From Syntrophotalea carbinolica DSM 2380 (lineage in GTDB: Bacteria > Desulfobacterota > Desulfuromonadia > Desulfuromonadales > Syntrophotaleaceae), in assembly GCF_000012885.1 (NCBI RefSeq), contig NC_007498.2, forward strand, positions 3,601,894-3,665,893: 64,000 nt of DNA, read 5' to 3'. This document shows positions 34,352-41,745 of this stretch, in pieces. The notes under the pieces are model-generated. The model was not told the DNA's origin, did no database searches, and was given only the letters and a program-made list of their open reading frames with translations. Every line of letters begins with the position of its first letter. The stretch's first letter is position 1. Both the position numbers and the translations under genes were made by a program.

Positions 34352-35427
34352 GGCTGAAACCACCCTTGACGGATTAAATCACGACGCAATACCACCCCCT
34401 GCTTCCTTACCATGCCGCGATACCAGAAACGATCGTCGCGCAAGGGAAGGTTTCGCGGCGCATCGAGACGCTTGCGACAGTCGATCAGATTATGGCGCAG
34501 ACGCCGGTCCGCCTCGGCCACCACATCCATGAGCTTACGAGCCAGCAACGCAGGGACACCTTCAATGACATACTGGATCAGATCGCGCAGGCGCAGGCCG
34601 TCATGGTAATCTTCCAGTCCACCTTCAAAGCCGGCTTCACATTCCTGAACGAAATCACTCCAGCTCAGCAGCAGATCACCGAAGTCCTCCTCCGCCAAGC
34701 CGCAGAATTCAGGATGCGAAAGCAGGCATTGTTCGATCGTCTGCTGCTCTTTTTGCGAAAGGAAAAAGGACAAATCATCCTCTACCGGATACATCTCCAG
34801 TATTTCGGTAATCTCCCGGCAAAAATGGAGATAATCGAGACTCTGCTCCTTAAGTGTCGCCAGATCCGCCGGCAAGGTCTCCGGGCGATAGCACAGCAAC
34901 GACAGATGGTCATGCCCAAGGTCGGAGGTAAACAGCTGCCTGCTTTGGTAAGGCAGACCGCAGCCCCCCAAAATATCCATGACCCGGATATGGTTGCAGG
35001 TAAAACAGGTCATGACTTTTTCCTCGGAGTAAAACAGCTCCATACCGACCTGGTTGTTGGCCAGACCGAACCCGACAAAACCGTCATGGACCAGACGGGA
35101 AAAATAAGGCTTTAACGCCTCGAGAATCTGCTGCTTGGGCAGGTAGGGGGAATAATAAAGCAGGGGCTCGGAATTTTCCTCGTTGGGAGGTTCGTCCTCG
35201 TCGGCATAATATTCCAGAATAAAAAAACACTCGTCAGGCATGGCCGCGGCAAAAGCGTGAAACAGCCGGTCGATTTTGTCGGCACCCGCCATGACGGTAA
35301 AGCGGTAGGAATCGCTGGAATTCTCCAGCAAGCCGAATGTATACCCCTCCTGAAACCGCCGCAGACGACGTTTTTCGCTGGGCCAGGGATGAATGCCGAG
35401 GGGGAAATCAAACGTTGAGATCGACAA
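34348..35427 (-). CDS. Hypothetical protein coupled to mqnB
   Basis: This 359-residue protein has no family I recognise. It is soluble and acidic, with an N-terminal part rich in aromatic residues (DECFFILEYYADEDEPP; EPLLYYSPYLPKQQILEALKPYFSRLV) and a middle MTCFTCNHIR with a CxxC. The C-terminal half is helical and basic (EADRRLRHNLIDCRKRLDAPRNLPLRDDRFWYRG). It is the first gene of the mqn operon and overlaps mqnB by four bases, so it is translationally coupled to it. A link to menaquinone metabolism is only an inference from position. Confidence 0.75.
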   Translation of the reverse strand: MSISTFDFPLGIHPWPSEKRRLRRFQEGYTFGLLENSSDSYRFTVMAGADKIDRLFHAFAAAMPDECFFILEYYADEDEPPNEENSEPLLYYSPYLPKQQILEALKPYFSRLVHDGFVGFGLANNQVGMELFYSEEKVMTCFTCNHIRVMDILGGCGLPYQSRQLFTSDLGHDHLSLLCYRPETLPADLATLKEQSLDYLHFCREITEILEMYPVEDDLSFFLSQKEQQTIEQCLLSHPEFCGLAEEDFGDLLLSWSDFVQECEAGFEGGLEDYHDGLRLRDLIQYVIEGVPALLARKLMDVVAEADRRLRHNLIDCRKRLDAPRNLPLRDDRFWYRGMVRKQGVVLRRDLIRQGWFQP

Positions 35428-35636
35428 ATATGGACTTCCTTCCTGATCTGATGGTTTTTAGCCTGGCACGCACGCTGGGATGGCCCTGACAGTGCGCGCA
35501 ATCGTCAGACTTGAAGGCTATTGAATCTGCGCTAAAAGTAGTTGATTGCCCATGGAAAGTCAACGACTGCAAACCGGTCACAAGCCTGCGCCGGCAAAAA
35601 AAACCAAACACTGTCTCCTATAAGTCAAATTTTCCC

Positions 35637-35666
35637 TTGACTAATCGTTACCATTGGCCGAATAAT
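35637..35666 (+). promoter_or_regulatory. Predicted sigma-70 promoter upstream of the TlpA-like gene
   Basis: TTGACT (35637-35642) and AATAAT (35661-35666) are separated by 18 bases, 43 bases upstream of the ATG at 35709. Each hexamer matches the consensus at five of six positions. Confidence 0.4.
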
Positions 35667-35708
35667 CGCGTGTTTGACTTTTTATGGAATGAAAATTCAG
35701 GGGAAATC

Positions 35709-36236
35709 ATGAAAAAGTTACTGGCACACGCCATTATTGCGTCATTTTTCATCGCAAGCCTTGCCTCTCCTGCGCTTTGTCAGCTTCCCGCCGGTACCAT
35801 CGCACCCGATTTCACCTTGCACAATCTCAACGACAAGTCGGTTCGGCTCTCGGACCTTGAAGGGCATCCTGTCGTTCTCGTCATCGGCACCACCTGGTGT
35901 CCGGGCTGCAAGGCACAATTGTCCGAACTGCAGACCATCCGACAGTTTTTCGACGATCACAAGATCCCGCTCATCGATATCTTTATCCAGGAACCGGCCG
36001 CAACCGTTGGCAACTACCTGAAGGGAAAAAAACTCCCCGCGACATTTGAAGCGCTGCTCGACGACGGACAGGTTCACCGTGCCTATCGGGTTTATCCTAT
36101 TCCCAGAGTGTTGATCCTGGACGGTTCGCGACGCATTGTACAGGATTCCCTGGGTCTCGATGCAACGGAGATTACCGACACTATCCAGCGCCTTCTCGAT
36201 CGGCAAGCTGATACCGAGAAGACCTCCAATGAGTGA
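35709..36236 (+). CDS. Secreted thioredoxin-fold (TlpA/ResA-like) protein
   Basis: This 175-residue protein has a Sec signal peptide (MKKLLAHAIIASFFIASLASPALCQ) followed by a thioredoxin-like domain: GTIAPDFTLHNLNDKSVRLSDLEGHPVVLVIGTTWCPGCKAQLSEL. The active site is CPGC at about residues 68-71, which indicates a periplasmic thiol-disulfide oxidoreductase or peroxiredoxin relative. The cis-Pro motif is present as YPIPRVLILD. I place the start at 35709 because the frame's earlier Met would put 66 unrelated residues before the signal. It is probably monocistronic. Confidence 0.85.
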   Translation: MKKLLAHAIIASFFIASLASPALCQLPAGTIAPDFTLHNLNDKSVRLSDLEGHPVVLVIGTTWCPGCKAQLSELQTIRQFFDDHKIPLIDIFIQEPAATVGNYLKGKKLPATFEALLDDGQVHRAYRVYPIPRVLILDGSRRIVQDSLGLDATEITDTIQRLLDRQADTEKTSNE

Positions 36237-36624
36237 AAAGGTATCGCCTTTGATGTTGTATAACGTTACACACTGTGGCGTTTACACAACACCAAAGGGA
36301 ACAAATCAGCAGCTTTAAAACCGTTTTTTTCTCCTATATGGTGGCGAGCTGGTTGTATGCCACATTATATAGCGATTGGCATGTAAGTTGAATCAGGCAA
36401 CTCCGTACGTCGATATACCCTGTGTTTCATCATAGAAAAACCAGAACATCTGTCGACTTTTTTACCGGCAGGCGCTAGAGAAAAATGCTGAAGAGGCGCC
36501 TGTCTCCACCACCCGGGGATCGAAGAGCATGTGGCTTTTCGCCCCATTTATGTGTTTTGTCGCGAGGCATGACAAAATCCCCGCGCCAAACTAATTTTTT
36601 TTCAGATGGAAGGAGAACAACACC
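36237..36624. other. Intergenic region upstream of the porin gene
   Basis: About 390 bases without a credible gene. A hairpin pairs CAGGCGC (36469-36475) with GCGCCTG (36496-36502). It is followed by a C-rich stretch and the porin ribosome-binding site (AAGGAGA). An AT-rich element (TTATATAGCG, about 36364) may be part of a promoter. The long leader is in keeping with an abundant outer-membrane protein mRNA, but no known riboregulator class is recognisable. Confidence 0.4.
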
Positions 36625-38016
36625 GTGAAACAGATGCGTATTGTCCTGGCGACTCTGCTCGCCCTGGCCATGGCCGTCCCCGCCATGGCTATCAACGTCG
36701 AATGGCATGGCGACCTCAACAACCGCTTTTCTTTCAGCACCCAGTCTAATGCCCTGGTCCGCACCAGCAAAGACAGCGAAAAATACCTCGGTTCCGGATC
36801 TGTAGCAGGCATTCCTGTTGTCGCATCACAGAAAAAAGTATCCGTTCCGAATACCAAGAAATCCAAGAATGACAGCGATTTCTTCGGCGAAATCAAATAC
36901 CGCTTCCACATGGTCGTATCCGACGACGAGAAGAAAGTCAAAGGCGTGGTCGGTTTCGAGGTCGGTTCCTGTAAATTCGGCGGCGATGGTGCAGACTTTG
37001 GCGGCGACGACAAAGTATTCGAACTGCGCTGGGCCTACACCGACATCGAAGTTCCCTTCGACCCGGCTTCCCGCCTGACCGTCGGCCTGCAGCCTGTCGG
37101 TTACAACTACCTGCTGTGGACCGACAATGCCGGCGGCGTCAAATGGAAGCGCAAAGACGGCCAGTGGGCTTACAGCCTGGGCTGGTTCCGCAACGACTGG
37201 AACGGCGCCAACAACACCGCTGGTGGCGACCGCAAAAGCGCCTATGACGACGCCTACGCCGCCGACCTGACCTACACCTTCGACAACGGCAACAGCCTCA
37301 ATGCCTTCGTTGTCTACATGGATCAGGGCGAGGAAGCCGTAGGTTACACCGATTTGACCGATGGTACCTTTTATTCTCTTGCCTCTGACGTTCAGGACGA
37401 AGAAATCTGGATCGGTCTGTCCGGCAAGGGCAAATGGAACAACCTGTCCGCCCTGTTCACCGGCATCTATCTGACCGGCGAAGTGAACTCCAGCGACTTG
37501 GGCATGTCCCGCGACCGCAATGCCTATCTGTTCCATGGCCAGCTCGATTACGCCATGGGCAAAAACACCTTCACCCTCGGCGGTCTGTACGCTTCGGGCG
37601 ACGACGATCCTCTTGATGGCGATGCCGAAAACTTCGACGTCATCGATATCTCCACCTCGATCCTCGGTTCTGTCATCATCTTCGACAACTACTGCGATGA
37701 CAACTCCTTCAGCCAGGCGCCCTATGTCTTCGATCAGGGCTACGCGCTGCTCTACGTTGGCGCCGCCCGCAAGCTGAACGCCAAAACCAAGGTCTGGGCC
37801 AAGTACTTCTACCACAACACCGCTGAAGCCACTCTGCTCGGCGATCGCGAAATCGGTCATGAGTTCGTAGTTGGCACCAGCTACACCATCATGAAGGGCC
37901 TGACCGCCGACATCAACGCCGGTTACCTGGTGGCTGGCGATGCCTGGGAAGCCATGGGTGGTGGCGACGGCGACGACGTGTTCCGCACCGACGCCCGTCT
38001 GCGCTTCAAGTTCTAA
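36625..38016 (+). CDS. Outer-membrane porin-like beta-barrel protein
   Basis: This 463-residue protein has a signal peptide (MKQMRIVLATLLALAMAVPAMA). The mature part alternates aromatic and polar residues, is Gly/Asp/Asn-rich and ends in RFKF with a terminal Phe, the classic signal for insertion by the BAM complex. Barrel-like strand patterns run throughout (EVGSCKFGGD; LRFKF at the end). No lectin or enzyme motif is visible. Codon use is very biased to C-ending codons, which suits high expression. It is followed by a strong terminator. Pore specificity unknown. Confidence 0.85.
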   Translation: MKQMRIVLATLLALAMAVPAMAINVEWHGDLNNRFSFSTQSNALVRTSKDSEKYLGSGSVAGIPVVASQKKVSVPNTKKSKNDSDFFGEIKYRFHMVVSDDEKKVKGVVGFEVGSCKFGGDGADFGGDDKVFELRWAYTDIEVPFDPASRLTVGLQPVGYNYLLWTDNAGGVKWKRKDGQWAYSLGWFRNDWNGANNTAGGDRKSAYDDAYAADLTYTFDNGNSLNAFVVYMDQGEEAVGYTDLTDGTFYSLASDVQDEEIWIGLSGKGKWNNLSALFTGIYLTGEVNSSDLGMSRDRNAYLFHGQLDYAMGKNTFTLGGLYASGDDDPLDGDAENFDVIDISTSILGSVIIFDNYCDDNSFSQAPYVFDQGYALLYVGAARKLNAKTKVWAKYFYHNTAEATLLGDREIGHEFVVGTSYTIMKGLTADINAGYLVAGDAWEAMGGGDGDDVFRTDARLRFKF

Positions 38017-38045
38017 TTGTTTCCTAACTATTGATGTGATACGTT

Positions 38046-38075
38046 GGGGCCGGGTTTTGCCCGGCCCCTTTTTTT
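38046..38075 (+). terminator. Terminator after the porin gene
   Basis: A nine-base perfect stem, GGGGCCGGG / CCCGGCCCC (38046-38054 with 38060-38068), has a five-base loop and seven Ts. Confidence 0.95.
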
Positions 38076-38133
38076 ATGCCGGTCGGGCGATCGAAATAAC
38101 CATTTTAGGAACCGCTTGATAGGAGGTTTGGCC

Positions 38134-39840
38134 TTGATTTCCAAAGTAAGTGTATGGCTGGCGGCATTGCTGCTGGCAATGGTCGGCACAGCCGCAGCCG
38201 GGACCCTGGAAGGCCTGGTTAAGGATCTGCAGCCGGTGCCGGGCTATGTGGTGCTGCCGGTGCAGGACGAGTATCTCATCGATCTCGATGCCACCAAAGA
38301 TCTGGTGGTAGGGGATCTTTTCAATGTGGTACAGGCGGGGGAAAAAATTATCCATCCCGTAACCGGCAAAGTCATTGGAACCCTCGACACCAGCAAAGGT
38401 GTGCTGCAGGTCACCCGGATCAAAGACGGTTTTTCCCATACCAAGGCCATCTCCAGCCACAGCGCCATCAAGCGTGGCGATAGTATTCGTCGTTACTCCG
38501 GTTTGCGCGCCGCTTTTTGGGATTACACCGGCAAAGCCGAAGGCTTTTTCAGCTCCCTCAAAGCCGCCTTGCCCGCCCTGAACTGGCAGGATTTCGCTGC
38601 TGCCCAGGCCGAAAAACCGGCCCGGCCAGGCGCTGCCACAACGGCCGCAGATCTTCTGGTCGTCGCCACGCGCGACGGCATCACCGTACGCGATGCCAAC
38701 TTCAAAGTCGTACGCGCCTACCCGCTGCCCGCCGAACTGCAGCCTGCGGTTTCGGCACCATTGCAAGCAGCGGCCCCGGTCGCACCCGCCACTCCCTACC
38801 GCCTCGAAGCTCCGGCCAGGCCTGTCGCAAGCCCTTATGGGGTGCAATACGATATCAGCATGCCCGGCTTTCAGACTCTCGGCGCCCTCGGCTTTAGCGC
38901 GGTCATGGCCGATTTTGTCCGCTTCCGGAACGAACAACTCATGGCGGTTACCGACGGCACGATCATCAAGCTTTACAAAGCCGGGGAGAAGATGGTTCCG
39001 GTTGCGGAATTCCAGCCGGCGACCATGCCCCAGGTCTTCGCCCTGCACTGGTGGCAACCTGCCGCAGGAGAACTCTATCTCGCCGTCTCCGCCTGGAAGG
39101 AAAACAGCCTGACTTCTACGGTCTATCGTTATGAAAACCAGACCTTCACTCCCGTCGGCAAGCATCTGCCCTACAGTCTGGGCAGTTTCGACCGCGACGG
39201 CGACGGCCGCCGCGAGCTGTTGCTGGCCCAGACCTTCGATAACGAATCCTTCTGGGGTACCATCGTTCGCGAACTGCAACTGCGTAACGGCGAGCTGGAA
39301 ACCCGCGATCTGGACTTTGAGCTGCCCCGCAGATTCACCGTCGGCGGCAGCCTGATGGCCGACCTCGACGGCGACCGCAAGCCCGAAACTGTTTTTATAC
39401 GCAACGGACTGCTGTATGTTTACTCCGGCACCAAGCAACGCTACAAGTCGCCCAAAATGATGGGCGGTTCCCTGAGCGGCATCATTTTCGAAGAACAGCC
39501 CGACGCCCGCGAAACCGAGACCCATACGGTTTCATTCGAGGTACCGCCGATCGCCGTGGACCTCGATCACGACGGCAGCGTGGAACTGCTCACCGTTGCT
39601 TCCGAGTCGTCCTTCATGTCGGCGCCCGGCATTACCCCCAATATCGGCAAAAGCTGGTTGGCAGTGGTCAAGTTCCGCGACGGCATGTTCGTCAAGGGCA
39701 CCCTCGGCGAAGAACTCGATTTACCGCTGCAGGGGCTGACCCTCGATCAGCAACGTGTGCTGATGGTGGCCACCCAGCCCGGCTCTGTCTTCGGCAAAAA
39801 CGGCGACAGCCAGTTGCTGGTGTTCCCGTTGGTTAAATAA
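38134..39840 (+). CDS. Secreted FG-GAP/VCBS-like repeat protein, TTG start
   Basis: This 568-residue secreted protein begins with a signal peptide (residues 1-21, ending in GTAAAG). I chose the TTG at 38134 because AGGAGG (38121-38126) lies seven bases before it and the signal peptide starts there; no ATG fits. The C-terminal half has FG-GAP-like calcium-type motifs: FDRDGDGRRELLLA, ADLDGDRKPETVFI and VDLDHDGSVELLTV. The N-terminal about 150 residues resemble a FlgT-type or SH3-like region (VVGDLFNVVQAGEKIIHPVTGKVIG). Its role is unknown, possibly cell-surface or outer-membrane biogenesis. Confidence 0.8.
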   Translation: MISKVSVWLAALLLAMVGTAAAGTLEGLVKDLQPVPGYVVLPVQDEYLIDLDATKDLVVGDLFNVVQAGEKIIHPVTGKVIGTLDTSKGVLQVTRIKDGFSHTKAISSHSAIKRGDSIRRYSGLRAAFWDYTGKAEGFFSSLKAALPALNWQDFAAAQAEKPARPGAATTAADLLVVATRDGITVRDANFKVVRAYPLPAELQPAVSAPLQAAAPVAPATPYRLEAPARPVASPYGVQYDISMPGFQTLGALGFSAVMADFVRFRNEQLMAVTDGTIIKLYKAGEKMVPVAEFQPATMPQVFALHWWQPAAGELYLAVSAWKENSLTSTVYRYENQTFTPVGKHLPYSLGSFDRDGDGRRELLLAQTFDNESFWGTIVRELQLRNGELETRDLDFELPRRFTVGGSLMADLDGDRKPETVFIRNGLLYVYSGTKQRYKSPKMMGGSLSGIIFEEQPDARETETHTVSFEVPPIAVDLDHDGSVELLTVASESSFMSAPGITPNIGKSWLAVVKFRDGMFVKGTLGEELDLPLQGLTLDQQRVLMVATQPGSVFGKNGDSQLLVFPLVK

Positions 39841-39862
39841 TTGTTAAGATCTTGACACCTCA

Positions 39863-39896
39863 CAACAAAGCCCCGGTTCACACCGGGGCTTTGTTG
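39863..39896 (+). terminator. Terminator after the FG-GAP-like gene
   Basis: A fifteen-base perfect stem, CAACAAAGCCCCGGT / ACCGGGGCTTTGTTG (39863-39877 with 39882-39896), has a four-base loop and a short T tail. Confidence 0.85.
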
Positions 39897-39998
39897 TTTC
39901 CAGACGCCTTCACCGCAAACCGCGGGCTCCGATAACCTCCCAGAGCTAAACCGGAACGGCAACCGCTTCAAGGCAAAAGATCCTGAATCTTTTTCAGA

Positions 39999-40038
39999 CA
40001 ACAAAGCGCCCTTTCACGAAAGAAAGGGCGCTTTGTTG
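39999..40038. terminator. Second hairpin between the convergent genes
   Basis: A seventeen-base perfect stem (39999-40015 with 40022-40038, CAACAAAGCGCCC... arms) has a six-base loop. It lies 18 bases after the stop of the minus-strand repeat protein and shares the CAACAAAGC arm with the preceding terminator, so the two hairpins may have a common origin. Confidence 0.6.
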
Positions 40039-40055
40039 TGAATCAGGCTTCGGGG

Positions 40056-40526
40056 TCAACCACGATCATTATCGTATGACCGTTGCAACTCTTTGTAACG
40101 CCGGTGACGCTCTTCGGGAGGCAGCTTCTTGAGTTCCCGCCATTTGTTGCGCAGTTCCTGTTGTTTTTCCGGCGGCAATTGACGGTAGCGATGATAGCGC
40201 TGTTTCAATTCCTGACGCTTTTCCTCGGGCAGTTTCTGCCAGCGCTCCATACGTTGTTTAAGGCGTTTGCGCTGCTCAGGCGTAAGGTCGCGATACTTGT
40301 CGTATCGCTGCTGCAATCGTTGCCGTTGCTCGGGAGTCAATTCCTTGTATTGGCGATAGCGACCCTTCAGTTCCTTTCGCTGTTCCGGTGTAAGGTCCTG
40401 CCACCGCTGTCCGTTGTCGGCCAACACGCAGACAGGTTCCCGCTGCGGGGCCTGCCGGGCCCAAGCCTGCGACAGAGGAGCCAAAAACAATCCCGCCAGC
40501 AGTAAACTCCACCATTTTCCGTTCAT
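40056..40526 (-). CDS. DUF3106-type secreted protein with 18-residue repeats
   Basis: This 156-residue protein has a signal peptide (MNGKWWSLLLAGLFLAPLSQAWA). Five tandem repeats of exactly 18 residues follow, each starting L(T/P)PE(Q/K), for example LTPEQRKELKGRYRQYKE, then LTPEQRQRLQQRYDKYRD. A sixth partial copy ends the protein. They predict a highly charged, helical rod. It is the last gene of a unit with an ECF sigma factor and a zf-HC2 anti-sigma protein, so it may be part of that regulatory system. The start at 40526 has a G-rich ribosome-binding site; 40547 is an alternative. Confidence 0.8.
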   Translation of the reverse strand: MNGKWWSLLLAGLFLAPLSQAWARQAPQREPVCVLADNGQRWQDLTPEQRKELKGRYRQYKELTPEQRQRLQQRYDKYRDLTPEQRKRLKQRMERWQKLPEEKRQELKQRYHRYRQLPPEKQQELRNKWRELKKLPPEERHRRYKELQRSYDNDRG

Positions 40527-40562
40527 TCCGTCCCCCATGCTTGCCATGCGTCTTGCGACGGG

Positions 40563-41012
40563 CTAGCCGATGCGTTCAAAGTCCTGCAGCAAATCGAGAT
40601 TTTCAAGCAAATCGATATTCTGCAACAACTCCATATCCTGCAGCATACCGATCTCGGTTTCCGATTGCGGCAGTTGCCCTGTCCATCTGGCAAAATTGCC
40701 TGGCAGTATCATCAGGCTTATCGCCAGTGTCGCCACCGCCGCTGCGGCCGACCCCAGCAGCCAGCGTTGCGGCTTGGCCCTTTGCGAGGCTTTTTCGGTG
40801 ATAACCGCAGTCAAACGGGTTTTTTCGATTTCGGACAGGGTCACCCCCGGCATGGACAAATGATCCAGCGAGCGTTGCAGTGCATCCAGACGACTGCGAC
40901 ACGCCGGGCAGTCGGCAAGATGGCTCTGCAGACGCTGCCGCCCGGCAGCATCGAGTTCCCCGTAATAGAACAGCACCAGTTCCTTTTCGTTGCAAGTCGC
41001 CTGGCGTTTCAT
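40563..41012 (-). CDS. Anti-sigma factor, zf-HC2 type
   Basis: This 149-residue protein has an N-terminal anti-sigma zinc finger (about residues 5-45) containing HLADCPACRSRL, the H-x3-C-x2-C pattern. A hydrophobic segment (RWLLGSAAAAVATLAISLMIL, about 81-103) is a probable membrane anchor, followed by a Leu/Asp/Glu-rich end (LLQNIDLLENLDLLQDF). It should bind and restrain the adjacent sigma factor. Its start overlaps the sigma gene's stop by four bases. Confidence 0.88.
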   Translation of the reverse strand: MKRQATCNEKELVLFYYGELDAAGRQRLQSHLADCPACRSRLDALQRSLDHLSMPGVTLSEIEKTRLTAVITEKASQRAKPQRWLLGSAAAAVATLAISLMILPGNFARWTGQLPQSETEIGMLQDMELLQNIDLLENLDLLQDFERIG

Positions 41013-41653
41013 GACGTTACCTCTTCCTGATCGGTAAATTCTTGACGTATACATTGCACGGCGCGATGCAGATGAGCCTTGACCGTACCCTCCTTCAAAT
41101 GCAGCACCTGGGCGATCTCCTTGAGGGGCAGACCTTCCTGATGGCGCAAGACGAACACGGCGCGCTGCCGTCCGGAGAGTTTCTCCATGGCCTTGAACAA
41201 CTTTTGCCGAGTTTCCTGTCCCAGAAGCTGGTCACTGGGCGATGCCGAAGGATCGGCAAAATTGGCCACCGGATCGGGATCGTCCTCATGTTTGCGGAAA
41301 AAAAAGATGCGGCGCCGTACCTGTTCCCGCCGGATATGGTCGATCACCAGCCTGGAGACAACCTTGTAAAGCCAGGTCTTGATCCGGCAATCCCCGCGAA
41401 AAGAGGGCAGGGAACGGTGCAGACGCAAAAACGCCTCCTGGGCCAGATCTTCAGCTTCCTGGCGATCCCCCAGCATACGGTAAGCAAGATTGACCACCGA
41501 GGACAGATGGCCTGAAACCAGCTGTGTAAAGGCACCCTCGTCTCCCTGGCGAATTCTTTCCAGCAACAGGGATTCGCTGTCCGTCATCGGTTCGCTAAGC
41601 TGTTCCGGCACCTCATCCACCTCTATAACGGCTGCCGTATTCCGGTAATCCAT
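41009..41653 (-). CDS. ECF-type RNA polymerase sigma factor (RpoE-like)
   Basis: This 214-residue ECF sigma factor has region 2 (FTQLVSGHLSSVVNLAYRMLGDRQEAEDLAQEAFLRLHRSLPSFRG) and region 4 (LSGRQRAVFVLRHQEGLPLKEIAQVLHLKEGTVKAHLHRAVQ). The start at 41653 has GAGGGA upstream and gives a normal N terminus; the frame is open to 41884 and overlaps tkt. It is coupled to its zf-HC2 anti-sigma gene. What releases it is unknown; the DUF3106-like protein is a candidate partner. Confidence 0.9.
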   Translation of the reverse strand: MDYRNTAAVIEVDEVPEQLSEPMTDSESLLLERIRQGDEGAFTQLVSGHLSSVVNLAYRMLGDRQEAEDLAQEAFLRLHRSLPSFRGDCRIKTWLYKVVSRLVIDHIRREQVRRRIFFFRKHEDDPDPVANFADPSASPSDQLLGQETRQKLFKAMEKLSGRQRAVFVLRHQEGLPLKEIAQVLHLKEGTVKAHLHRAVQCIRQEFTDQEEVTS

Positions 41654-41745
41654 ATCCGGTCCCTCGCTTGAATGGTCTTTTGTCGGATAAGACGCATCAA
41701 CCGACAAAAGGTTTACATCCCGGCGGGTTTTTTTTCGGACAGCGG

